From Myxococcota bacterium (lineage in GTDB: Bacteria > Myxococcota_A > UBA9160 > UBA4427): a DNA stretch of 45,633 nt. Positions 26,679-34,891 of this stretch are shown one piece after another. The position numbers and the translations under genes were made by a program. Each line of letters starts with the position of its first letter. Within the stretch, counting starts at the first letter, position 1. Under the pieces are notes generated by a model that had not been told where the DNA came from, ran no database searches, and saw nothing but the letters and a program-made list of their open reading frames with translations. The DNA lies in contig JAPYTP010000024.1 of NCBI GenBank assembly GCA_029941885.1, positions 1 to 45,633 of the forward strand. Reading direction: 5' to 3'.

Positions 26679-27554
26679 TCAATCGATCGATAGATCCCAA
26701 CCGTTTAGGTCTTCCAGCATCTCGTGCGCAGTCCAGTCGACCTGGATCGGCGTGATGGTGAGGAAGTGTTCGCTGTAGGCTTCATTGTCGGAGCCCTTCG
26801 GAAACTCCGTTTCGAATGCCGCATTGAGTTGCAAATAGGGAGCTCCGTCATGGTCGATGCTGGGAATCAATTGGAAGTCTTTCAACAACGATCCACCCAT
26901 GGGCCGAGCGACCACACCGGCAAGTTCGCCGGCGGGAACATTGATCGAAAGCAGAACCCGGCTGGGGAGACCGCTATCGCGAACGCGCTCGGCAACACGG
27001 GCTGTAAATCGAGCCGCGAGGACGTAGCCATCAGCACGATCGTTCGCCTGGGAGACGGCGATTGCTGGAACGCCCTGAATGAGCCCTTCCATGGCCGCAC
27101 CGACCGTCCCTGAATAGTGGCTACCCAGTCCCGCATTCGTTCCGTTGTTGATTCCGGAAACAACGAGGTCGAATTCGATCTCCGGATGAAGGCCGTACAT
27201 CGCTACGAGAACGCTATCGACGGGAGTGCCCTTCACGCCGTGTCCGAAATGGGCGTCGTTTCGAATCACCGGATACGTTCGCACCTGCCCGCTCATCAGA
27301 CCGAGGGAGTGACTTGCCCCGGAGTGGTTCTCGAGTGGCGCGACGACAAAGACATTGCCGACCGACGACAAGGCTCCCGCGAGCACTGCGATGCCCTCTG
27401 AATAGACACCGTCATCGTTGGTGACGAGGATATTGAAGTCCGCGCCCTCCTCCGTCGCGAGGGCGTCCGGCGGGCTCGCCGCCGGGACTGCGAAACAAGC
27501 GACAAGCAACGACAGGCCGAGAAACCAAAGACTAGACGAGATGCGCGACTTCAT
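26679..27554 (-). CDS. Exported SurE-type 5'/3'-nucleotidase, probable lipoprotein
   Basis: A 291-residue SurE-family phosphatase. The metal-binding start NILVTNDDG (residues 41-49) and the second signature DLVVSGINNGTNAG with HYSGTVGAAMEG are intact. Unlike housekeeping SurE, which is cytoplasmic, this one carries a leader of about 20 residues with a lipobox-like LLVAC (Cys20), so it is predicted to be secreted or membrane-anchored in the periplasm. It would remove phosphate from nucleotides or other phosphomonoesters there. No rpoS, pcm or nlpD partner is near, as would be usual for surE. Its place between SDR and C45 genes suggests an unusual substrate. Confidence 0.85.
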   Translation of the reverse strand: MKSRISSSLWFLGLSLLVACFAVPAASPPDALATEEGADFNILVTNDDGVYSEGIAVLAGALSSVGNVFVVAPLENHSGASHSLGLMSGQVRTYPVIRNDAHFGHGVKGTPVDSVLVAMYGLHPEIEFDLVVSGINNGTNAGLGSHYSGTVGAAMEGLIQGVPAIAVSQANDRADGYVLAARFTARVAERVRDSGLPSRVLLSINVPAGELAGVVARPMGGSLLKDFQLIPSIDHDGAPYLQLNAAFETEFPKGSDNEAYSEHFLTITPIQVDWTAHEMLEDLNGWDLSID

Positions 27555-27604
27555 ACTGTCTCCCTACTGAAATCTAGACGACCCCGGATATAGAATCCCT
27601 GACT

Positions 27605-28416
27605 CTATCGATGCTGCGAATGGCGAACGGCACCATCAAGACGGATCACTTCACCATTCAACATCGGGTTCTCACAGATATGAAGCGCTAGACTGGCAAA
27701 GTCGCCGGGGTCACCAAAACGATCATTTGGAAAGGGGATCAGCGTCAGCAGGTCGTCGAGAAATTCCTGCGGAGCACTCATCAACATCGGCGTCTCGAAA
27801 CTTCCCGGCGCGATCGCACAAGCGCGAATACCTCTAGGCGCCAAATCTCGAGCAATCGTGATCGTCATTCCCGCCACCCCGGCTTTGGCCGCGGTCCCGA
27901 CCGGCCCATCGAAGGCATTGATCGACGAGACATTGATGAGGACACCTCGCTCGCCTCGCTCCATCGGCCCGAGCGATGACATCTCGGCGGCCGCCAGGCG
28001 TGTCAAGTTGAAGGCGCCAATCAAGTTCACGTCCACGATCTTTCGGAATACATCGAGTGATAGGGACCCCGTTGGCCCGCCGTTCGTATCGGTGGACCGC
28101 CAATCCCAGCACAATTGACAAGGATTCGCGCTGACCCGTGGCTGGCTTTAGCCAGCTCAAAACCCTCGATCGCGCTTGCCTCATCCGCGAGATCAACCCG
28201 CGCAAAGACTCCACCGATCTCCTCCGCGACCTTCTTTCCAGCTTCTGTATCGAGATCAAAGACGGCCACACACGCCCCGGCCTTCGCCAGTTTCCGAGCG
28301 GTCGCGAGTCCCAGGCCCGAGGCGGCTCCGGTCACGATCGCCGCTTGATCCGAAACCTCCAATTTGCGCCCCCGCGTTCGATCCAACATCCCGTGAGCGA
28401 TGCAGAGTCGCTTCAC
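27605..28416 (-). pseudogene. Broken SDR, 3-hydroxyacyl-CoA dehydrogenase type 2-like
   Basis: Remnant of a short-chain dehydrogenase resembling HSD10/FabG-type 3-hydroxyacyl-CoA dehydrogenase. Part one (28416 to about 28065) has the NAD-binding motif IVTGAASGLGLATA, DLDTEAG and VNCAGIG. Part two, in another frame, has LDVFRKIVDVNLIGAFN, GVLINVSSINAFDGPVG, RDLAPRGIRACAIAPGSFETP and LNGEVIRLDG. A one-base frameshift falls near 28059-28066. In addition the segment after FDGPVG reads TAAKAGVAG: relatives have the catalytic Tyr-x-x-x-Lys there, so about four residues including the Tyr are missing. Either lesion would inactivate it. It would have been the first gene of the operon running to 23973. 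Intact, it would oxidise a 3-hydroxyacyl-CoA. Confidence 0.8.
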
Positions 28417-28438
28417 GGTGTCTAGATACTAGTGGAAT

Positions 28439-28456
28439 ACATTCACGAATGAACGT
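28439..28456. promoter_or_regulatory. Operator palindrome 7, between the SDR and hydratase remnants
   Basis: ACATTCA-CGAA-TGAACGT, one mismatch. It lies in a divergent region: 23 bases before the SDR remnant (minus) and 107 bases before the enoyl-CoA hydratase remnant (plus). The site is well kept although both neighbouring genes are broken; the minus-strand operon beyond the SDR (SurE-type, C45, S12) is intact and would still use it. Confidence 0.75.
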
Positions 28457-28562
28457 AGGATGCCAACACTCGGCTGAATATTGAATCAAGGCCGACCCAG
28501 AGCATCCAAGACGGTCCGGAACCAAGACGCGAGGCTGATCCGTTCCCAAAGGGAGAGAATCC

Positions 28563-29415
28563 ATGTCTGACTTCGAACGTATCCGCTACGAACAACCGGC
28601 GGCCGCGGTCGGCCGCATCGTTTTGGCCCGCGAAGATCGGCGAAACGCGCAGGACAAGCAGATGATCTATGAGATTGACCGGGCCTTCGGTCTTGCGATG
28701 CAGGACGACTCCATCAAGGTCGTCATCTTGGCCGCCGACGGTCCACACTTCTCGAGCGGCCACGATCTGGCCGACATCACTCCACTGCGGGACTTCGAAC
28801 CCGTAACCCAGGCAGGCGGTTACGACTTGCCCGGCGCCCATGGACAAATGGCCGCTGAAGAGGAGGTCTTCCTCGGAATGTGCTGGCGTTGGAGAAATCT
28901 CCCGAAGCCCACGATCGCACAAGTGCAGGGCAAGGCGATCGCCGGCGGGCTGATGCTCGTCTGGCCTTGTGACCTGATTGTCGCGAGCGAGGACGCGGAG
29001 TTCTCCGACCCGGTCGTCGCCTTCGGCGTGAACGGGCACGAATTTTTCGTGCATGCGTGGGAGTTCGGCGCGCGTAAGGCCAAGGAGATTCTCTTTACCG
29101 GGGTCGCCCTGACAGCGGACGAGTGTCATCGCCTTGGCATGGTGAACCATGTCGTGCCGCGCGAGGAACTCTCTTCCTTATACGCTCGAACTCGCCGAGC
29201 GCATCGCCCTCCGACCAAGTTTCGGACTCAAGACTGCAAAGTTCTCGGTCAATCAGAGCCTCGATGCCCAGGGCCAATGGAATGCAGTTCAGACGGCGTT
29301 CTCACTTCATCATCTCGGGCACGCGCAGGCACGCTTGCTCCACGGTGGGTCATCCGTCGATCCGGCCGGAATCGACTTGATTCGCAACGATGCACGCGCG
29401 TCTCGCAAAAAGTAG
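28563..29415 (+). pseudogene. Frameshifted enoyl-CoA hydratase/isomerase
   Basis: The crotonase-fold gene begins well: a GGGAGAG ribosome-binding site, residues LAREDRRNAQDKQMIYEID, the oxyanion-hole segments GPHFSSGHDL and KAIAGGLMLVWPCDLIVASE, and GMVNHVVPREEL. Near 29170-29185 the frame shifts; the rest of the protein (TLELAERIALRPSFGLKTAK, ASRKK, stop at 29413-29415) continues one base over. The first frame runs on only as nonsense to 29543. Intact, it would hydrate an enoyl-CoA in beta-oxidation-like catabolism, pairing with the SDR and acyl-CoA ligase of this region. A sequencing error cannot be excluded for this single shift. Confidence 0.8.
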
Positions 29416-29919
29416 GAATCGAGGGCGTACTCCTGAAACGCATGTTCTTAGCCATGTTGGCCACCGAGACCAACATTTGCTCTCCGATTCCGACCGGACC
29501 TGATCTCTGGCGCGACACATTGCTCGCGCACCGATTGGGCTAAGCCCACCGCTCGAAATTCCTGCTCTGGCGTGGGAAGCGCCGTGCACTCATTGGCAAA
29601 TCCGCCGATGAGCGCGGCGGGGAAGCTGATTCTCCACGGTGCCATTAGAGGGCCTACATTACGAGGGTATGGCCGTTCGTGCTCAAGCCTGTCGTCGCCA
29701 CGATCGAGCGCGGCCTCGTGCTCCGCAAGCTCGGGCGGCTTGGAGAGGAAGACCGCGCCGCCCTGCGCAACGTGCTCGGCGAGATCCTCGGTGGGTGGCG
29801 GGGGGAAGGCCGGCGGCAGCGGTGGCACGACGATGCGGGCCGTGCGAGGCACGAGGTCCGGAGGTGATCAGTGTCTCGTGAGGGCAGAAGCGTCCCGCCC
29901 TGGTACAGCGCGAGCCGGC
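29416..29919. other. No intact gene; degraded DNA
   Basis: The open frames here are short and low-complexity (Arg, Ala, Pro and Ser rich) on both strands and look like non-coding shadow frames. Composition is more G/C-rich than in the flanks from about 29690. It precedes the IS66 remnant and is probably debris of an insertion. I see no RNA gene or promoter motif. Confidence 0.5.
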
Positions 29920-29951
29920 CCACGTTGACATAACTTGTTATGTCAACGTGG
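29920..29951. repeat. Perfect 15-bp inverted repeat with TT centre
   Basis: Bases 29920-29934 (CCACGTTGACATAAC) are the exact inverse of 29937-29951, separated by TT. The centre is A/T-rich between G/C-rich arms. It lies at the edge of the IS66 remnant. It could be a recombination or regulatory palindrome or the joint of an inversion; it is unlike the regulon operator. Confidence 0.85.
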
Positions 29952-29994
29952 AGCGAAGCGGAGCCCAAGGAGGGGGCCGGGCCGGGGCAAGACG

Positions 29995-30175
29995 GCGAGT
30001 TGGATGCTGAAGATGGGGGATCTGGTCGAGCCCTTGATTGGTCGCATCCCGCGATGAGATCCGAAAGAACTCGTTCGTTCAGTTCGACGAGACGCCGTTC
30101 CAGGTGTTGAACGAGCCAGGCAAACGCGCACAAAGTCAATCCTATCTGTGGGTTCTTCGGGACGGTCCGGGATTG
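29995..30175 (+). pseudogene. IS66-family transposase (TnpC) fragment
   Basis: Two frames carry pieces of the IS66 transposase core: SWMLKMGDLVEPLIGRI (from about 29998) and, one frame over from about 30041, FVQFDETPFQVLNEPGKRAQ and SYLWVLRDGPG up to about 30175, including the first catalytic Asp of the DET motif. Only about 60 residues of a roughly 500-residue protein remain and they are frameshifted, so the element is dead. Homology stops abruptly at about 30175. Confidence 0.75.
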
Positions 30176-30500
30176 TTGTCTCCGTCCGCCTTGGCCACCG
30201 CCGGCTTCAGCACCCTACTGAGTGCTTCCGACAACCAATTCCACGGGATACAGATTGCCGGTGCTGAGATCATTCTCTATCTGGGCATCACGTTACTCCG
30301 ATCCTCATCGGCCATGAAGGAGACCCAGCAAGAAGTGGGCGGTTCTCGCGCAGGATCGTTGTCCTTCATTTCTCGAAGGCATGGCAGTCTCCGTCGCCTT
30401 GCGCGGCATCCATCTCATTGCCTCGGACCAACTCCTTGGAGTCACTCGATTCGCCGCTCTGATCGACGAACCCTCCATCTTGCGAATCAGAAGCGGCCGA
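30176..30500. other. No recognised gene between IS66 fragment and transaminase
   Basis: I recognise nothing in this stretch. Frames on both strands are short and lack a ribosome-binding site or known motif. It is downstream of the transaminase stop (30501) on the minus strand and probably belongs to the insertion debris. Confidence 0.45.
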
Positions 30501-31859
30501 TCATTGCTCCATTGCAAGCGCCTCCTCGAAACGGTCGAAGATCTCATCGATCTCTTCCTCGGTAATGATCAGCGGTGGCGCGAAAGCAATCGAATCACCG
30601 CAGGGGACAACACGCGTGATCACGCCGAGTTCCTCGGTGCGCTGCTTCAGTCGCTTCGCGACCAAGCCAGGCGGATCAAACATACGATGCGATTCCTTGT
30701 CTGCGACGAGTTCGACCGCCGCCATCAGTCCGACACAGCGAATCTCGCCCACGAGAGGATGCTCCTTCAACGCCTCGAGCCGCTCCTTGAAATGGGCTCC
30801 GACGCGCTTGACATGGGAAATCAGATCACGCTCTTCGATCAATTCCAGGGCTCTGAGCGCGACCGCCGCGGCCACCGGATGACCTGCGTACGTTGCACCA
30901 TGAGCGAAGTAGCCTCCCGCAGCGTCACTTCCAGCCACGAGGCCCTCATAGATTTCCTTGGAAAGAACGATCGCAGAGATGGGTTGATACGCCGAGGACA
31001 GACCTTTCGCGATCGTCATCGCGTCTGGCTGAATCCCGAAGGTCTCACAACCGAAGTAGTTACCCGTTCGCCCGAGGCCCGTAATCACTTCATCGGCTAG
31101 AAAGAGCACGTCGTATTTTCGCAGAACGGCCTGGATCTTCTCATAGTAGGTCGGCGGTGGAATCACGACGCCGCCACCGCCTGTGACCGGCTCGGCCATG
31201 AACGCCATGACCGTATCCGGACCCTCCTCGAGAATCATCTGCTCGAGTGAGTCCGCGAGTCGCGTCGCATATTCCTCAGGAGACTCTCCTGCCTTGGCGC
31301 CGTGATAGTAGTTCGGGTCGTCGGTGTGAAGGAATCCTGGGAGGGGCAGATCGAAGCCGGCGTGATTCTTCGTTAGGCCGGTCAAACTCGTCGCAGCGAT
31401 GGTTGCCCCATGGAATCCATTCTTGCGAGCAATGACCTTCTTTTTCTTGGGGCGCCCGATCGCATTATTGTAGTACCAGAGAAATTTGATCAGAAAGTCG
31501 TTCGCCTCCGAGCCGGAAACCGCAAAGAAGATCCGAGCATCAGGAATCGGTACCAGCGAAGCCAATTTTTCCGCGAGTTCAATCGCCGGCGTAACTGATC
31601 GGCCCGCGAGCGTGTGGTAGTAGGGCAATTTTCGCATCTGACGAATCGCCGCCTCGACGAGTTCCTGTTCCCCGAAGCCAAGCGTCGTGCACCACATTCC
31701 CGACGCTGCTTCGAGATAGCCTTTTCCATCTTCGTCGAAGACACGAACCCCATCGCCCCGCGTTATGACGACCGGACCCTTTTCGCGGTTCTCGGAGAGA
31801 TCCGTATAGCCGTGGACGAAATGCGCAGCATCGCGCTCCCCGAGAGATCGATCCTTCAT
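30501..31859 (-). CDS. Class III omega-aminotransferase (beta-alanine/polyamine type)
   Basis: A 452-residue fold-type I PLP transaminase, full length. Motifs: GMWCTTLGFG, AVSGSEANDFLIKF (phosphate loop), NGFHGATIAATSLTG, the Asp in LFLADEVITGLGRTG and the PLP lysine K285 in TIAKGLSSAYQPISA. The family moves terminal amino groups from omega-amino acids, beta-alanine, putrescine or amines to pyruvate or 2-oxoglutarate. Divergent from it lie an amidohydrolase and methylmalonate-semialdehyde dehydrogenase, so a beta-amino acid (beta-alanine or 3-aminoisobutyrate) converted to a semialdehyde is a good guess. ATG at 31859 after AAGGAACGACC; an operator lies only 20 bases upstream. Confidence 0.9.
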   Translation of the reverse strand: MKDRSLGERDAAHFVHGYTDLSENREKGPVVITRGDGVRVFDEDGKGYLEAASGMWCTTLGFGEQELVEAAIRQMRKLPYYHTLAGRSVTPAIELAEKLASLVPIPDARIFFAVSGSEANDFLIKFLWYYNNAIGRPKKKKVIARKNGFHGATIAATSLTGLTKNHAGFDLPLPGFLHTDDPNYYHGAKAGESPEEYATRLADSLEQMILEEGPDTVMAFMAEPVTGGGGVVIPPPTYYEKIQAVLRKYDVLFLADEVITGLGRTGNYFGCETFGIQPDAMTIAKGLSSAYQPISAIVLSKEIYEGLVAGSDAAGGYFAHGATYAGHPVAAAVALRALELIEERDLISHVKRVGAHFKERLEALKEHPLVGEIRCVGLMAAVELVADKESHRMFDPPGLVAKRLKQRTEELGVITRVVPCGDSIAFAPPLIITEEEIDEIFDRFEEALAMEQ

Positions 31860-31878
31860 GGTCGTTCCTTTCAAATAA

Positions 31879-31909
31879 ACATTCATTTGTGAACGTATGA
31901 TAGAGTCAA
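31879..31909 (-). promoter_or_regulatory. Operator palindrome 8 with putative transaminase promoter
   Basis: The palindrome at 31879-31896 reads ACATTCA-TTTG-TGAACGT (one mismatch). On the minus strand TTGACT (31904-31909) and ATGAAT (31881-31886) stand 17 bases apart, so the operator would cover the -10 and spacer of the transaminase promoter. It is 20 bases before that start codon and 117 bases before the amidohydrolase start on the plus strand, so it may control both directions. Confidence 0.7.
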
Positions 31910-32012
31910 AAGGTGGATCCGCCATTCGGGTCGCGCGATACCTGACTCCGGTGGTGCGTGCAGGGCGCGGCGCTCGCGTCTGTGAGTACATATAGATAGA
32001 AGGAGGATTCCA

Positions 32013-33323
32013 ATGCAGGTGCTGTCGAATATCTCGGTTCTCTACGACGGAGCCAGCTCGACACCAGAGTCGATCCACCGAGGCATGGACGTCCTACTCG
32101 AAGACGGCCGCATCCTCGCCGTCGAACCCCACCAGACCGGCCGATCCCTCGGAGAGGCGCACGCCGTGCTCGACTGTTCCCGGTTCACCGTCACGCCGGG
32201 GCTCGTCGACTGCCACGGGCACATCACGATCATTGGACTGAACCCGAAAGACGACGCGAAAATCAATTCCCAGGCGGGCATCGTCTTCGTCGAAAAGGTC
32301 CTCCATACAACGCTCGTCGATGGCGGCGTAACGACCATGCGCGACATCGGCGGTGCAACTCATCTCATGAAGCGACTCGTGGACGAAGGAGTCTTCATCG
32401 GCCCGCGCCTTCAGATCGCGATCTGTATGTTGTCCTCGACGGGCGGCCACGCCGACATTCGCGGTACGGACCGATGCCACGGACAGCTCACAGCGCTCTG
32501 GCCCGAAGCGCCCGGACGCCCGTCCAGCGTCGTCGATGGGCCCTGGGAATGCCGCAAGCGGGTACGTGAAATCGCAGCCTGCGGCGCAGACCTCATCAAA
32601 CTCTGCACCAGCCCGGGCGTCGCGTCGCCCTCGGACAAGCTCGAAAACCGCGACTTCCGCGCCGAGGAGATCGAAGCAATTTGCGACGAAGCCGCGGCCC
32701 GTGGACTGCTAGTCGCTGCACATGCGCACAGCCAAGTCGGAATCCGAATGGCCATCGACTATGGCGTACACGACATCCAACACATCTCTTTCATGAACGA
32801 AGAGTTGGTCGAGCTCGCGGATGCCAAGGGATGTGTCGTCACACCGACCTCCTGGATCGTGAACGACATCTCCGCGGACGAAAGCCTCGATCCCTTCGTA
32901 CGCGACAAGGCCAAGATCGTCGCTGAAGTTCACTCCCAAGCCACCGCCTTCGCCGCGAAGGGTGGTCTTCCGATCCTGATGGGAACCGATCCTGTTCTGC
33001 CAGGCATGCACGGACGCAATTACATGGAACTCGTGCACCTGATCAAGGAGGGGCTCTCCCCGCTGCAAGCCTGGTACGGTGCTTCAGGCCTTGCGGCGCG
33101 CGAGATCGGTGTCGAGAACACAGGCACGATCGCGGCCGGCCAGCGCGCGGACCTGCTCATCAGTGATGCGGATGTACTGAACGATCCGGGACTCTTCGAC
33201 GGCGGTCTGGTCGAAGTGATCAAAGACGGTATAGGCTACCGCGACGGCCTCCAGGGTCTCCCCCAACGGACCTTCGGCGGAGACATTCGACAACACCTCA
33301 GCGCGGAAGGGTTCGGTTCGTGA
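32013..33323 (+). CDS. Amidohydrolase (Xaa-Pro dipeptidase/imidazolonepropionase type)
   Basis: A 436-residue metal-dependent amidohydrolase with a TIM barrel. Probable ligands: H68 and H70 (VDCHGH), K196 (LIKLCTS, carbamylated bridging lysine), H237 or H239 (AAHAHS), H257 (IQHISF) and D326 (MGTDP), a complete binuclear set. The nearest well-known types cleave Xaa-Pro dipeptides and N-acyl or N-methyl amino-acid amides. It starts with an ideal AAGGAGGATTCCA before ATG and overlaps mmsA by four bases (GTGA). It may release the beta-amino acid that the divergent transaminase uses (inferred). No signal peptide, so cytoplasmic. Confidence 0.87.
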   Translation: MQVLSNISVLYDGASSTPESIHRGMDVLLEDGRILAVEPHQTGRSLGEAHAVLDCSRFTVTPGLVDCHGHITIIGLNPKDDAKINSQAGIVFVEKVLHTTLVDGGVTTMRDIGGATHLMKRLVDEGVFIGPRLQIAICMLSSTGGHADIRGTDRCHGQLTALWPEAPGRPSSVVDGPWECRKRVREIAACGADLIKLCTSPGVASPSDKLENRDFRAEEIEAICDEAAARGLLVAAHAHSQVGIRMAIDYGVHDIQHISFMNEELVELADAKGCVVTPTSWIVNDISADESLDPFVRDKAKIVAEVHSQATAFAAKGGLPILMGTDPVLPGMHGRNYMELVHLIKEGLSPLQAWYGASGLAAREIGVENTGTIAAGQRADLLISDADVLNDPGLFDGGLVEVIKDGIGYRDGLQGLPQRTFGGDIRQHLSAEGFGS

Positions 33324-34846
33324 CGACAAGGACGACAGCGACGGCGAGAAACGAGAACGGACAGATTTCGCATTGGGTGAACGGCAGCGAATGGAAGGGA
33401 GACTCGAACCGATTCGCGCGGGTCGACAACCCAGCGACAGGTCGCACCCTCTCCAAAGTCCACTTGGCCTCGAAAGCGGATGTGAACGCCGTCGTGTCGT
33501 CGAGTCGCATGGCCTTCGAGAGCTGGCGCCATTTCTCGCTTCGAAAACGAGCCGAAATTCTGTTGGGATTTCGCGAACTACTCGTTCGGCATAGCGGCGA
33601 ACTTGCAAAGATCATTACCTCCGAGAACGGCAAGACCCTCGCCGATGCGGCGGGCGAAATCGAACGCGGGCTCGAAGTCGCCGACTTCGCATGTGGCATC
33701 GCGCAGCTTCTCAAAGGCGGTCACTCGGAACGTGTCGCCGGCGAGGTCGACACCCGCTCGTTACGCCAACCCATCGGAGTCGTCGCGGGTATCACGCCCT
33801 TCAACTTTCCGGCCATGGTGCCGATGTGGATGTTTCCGATCGCGATTGCCTGCGGTAATTCCTTCGTCCTGAAGCCATCGGAACGCGACCCCTCCGCGGC
33901 CGTCGTGCTCGCGAGGCTCTTCGAGCAAGCAGGCCTTCCAGCCGGCGTCTTCAATGTCGTTCATGGCGATCGCGAAGCCGTCGACGCATTGCTGCATCAT
34001 CCCGACGTAGCGGCCCTATCCTTCGTTGGATCGACTCCGATCGCACGTTATGTGTATGAGACAGCGGCCTCCCAGGGTAAACGCGTTCAAGCGCTCGGCG
34101 GCGCGAAGAATCACATGATCGTCTTGCCCGACGCCGATGTCGCCCAAGCCGCCGATGCCGCCGTCAGCGCGGCTTTCGGATCCGCGGGCCAGCGCTGCAT
34201 GGCGGTCTCCGTCATGGTCCCAGTGGGCGAAATTGCCGACCCCCTGATCACTGCGATTGCGGAGCGTGTCGAGCGGCTCCGCGTCGGCGAGGGAACCGAT
34301 CCCCAGACCGATATGGGCCCGGTCATTTCAGCTAAGCAGGTCGAACGGATCCTTTCTCTTATTGAATCAGGCCTATCCGAGGGCGCGAGGCTCGTCGTCG
34401 ATGGACGGGGGCTTCGCGTTGAGGGATGTGAGAACGGGTATTTCTTGGGCGCCTGCCTGTTCGATCATGTCACCGCCAATATGGCAATCTATAGAGAAGA
34501 GATCTTCGGTCCCGTTCTAAACACCGTCCGATGCAGCTCGTTCGACGAAGCCCTCGAATTAGTCAATGCGAATCCCTACGGAAATGGCGCCGCGCTCTTT
34601 ACCCGCGACGGCGCAGCCGCGAATCGCTTCGAGCGTGAAGTCGAAGCGGGTATGGTCGGAATCAATGTTCCGATCCCGGTTCCCGCGCCCTTTCATTCGT
34701 TTGGTGGATGGGGAGATTCGCTCTTCGGCGACACGCATATCTACGGTGAAGAAGGCGTTCATTTCTACACGCGCGGAAAGGTCGTGACGAGTCGCTGGAC
34801 CAACGCGAAAGCTGGCGCCGACCTTGGCTTTCAGCCGGCGAGTTGA
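33320..34846 (+). CDS. mmsA: Methylmalonate-semialdehyde dehydrogenase (CoA-acylating)
   Basis: A 508-residue aldehyde dehydrogenase. The catalytic Cys is C293 in SAGQRCMAVS. Other hallmarks are GVVAGITPFNFPAMVPMWMF, LSFVGSTPIARYVYE and the C-terminal VPIPVPAPFHSFGGWGDSLF that marks CoA-acylating MMSDH. These enzymes turn methylmalonate or malonate semialdehyde plus CoA and NAD into propionyl- or acetyl-CoA, the end of valine, beta-alanine and 3-aminoisobutyrate breakdown. The GTG start overlaps the amidohydrolase TGA. It converges with the S12 gene at 34892. Confidence 0.93.
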   Translation: MTTRTTATARNENGQISHWVNGSEWKGDSNRFARVDNPATGRTLSKVHLASKADVNAVVSSSRMAFESWRHFSLRKRAEILLGFRELLVRHSGELAKIITSENGKTLADAAGEIERGLEVADFACGIAQLLKGGHSERVAGEVDTRSLRQPIGVVAGITPFNFPAMVPMWMFPIAIACGNSFVLKPSERDPSAAVVLARLFEQAGLPAGVFNVVHGDREAVDALLHHPDVAALSFVGSTPIARYVYETAASQGKRVQALGGAKNHMIVLPDADVAQAADAAVSAAFGSAGQRCMAVSVMVPVGEIADPLITAIAERVERLRVGEGTDPQTDMGPVISAKQVERILSLIESGLSEGARLVVDGRGLRVEGCENGYFLGACLFDHVTANMAIYREEIFGPVLNTVRCSSFDEALELVNANPYGNGAALFTRDGAAANRFEREVEAGMVGINVPIPVPAPFHSFGGWGDSLFGDTHIYGEEGVHFYTRGKVVTSRWTNAKAGADLGFQPAS

Positions 34847-34891
34847 ACGATTCCTCCGATCGCGTCGTCGCCTAAGGGTCCTGGGCCGGGA

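Noticed and set aside
29649-29867. Possible C-terminal piece of a PemK/MazF-type toxin (LRKLGRLGEEDRAALRNVLG)
   Set aside because: The stretch vaguely fits the toxin's end, but no N-terminal half, start or antitoxin is visible; support is too weak to list as a gene.
29928-29943. Resemblance of the palindrome centre (ATAACTTGTTAT) to a lox-type recombination site
   Set aside because: Arms and spacer length do not match, and no recombinase gene is present.
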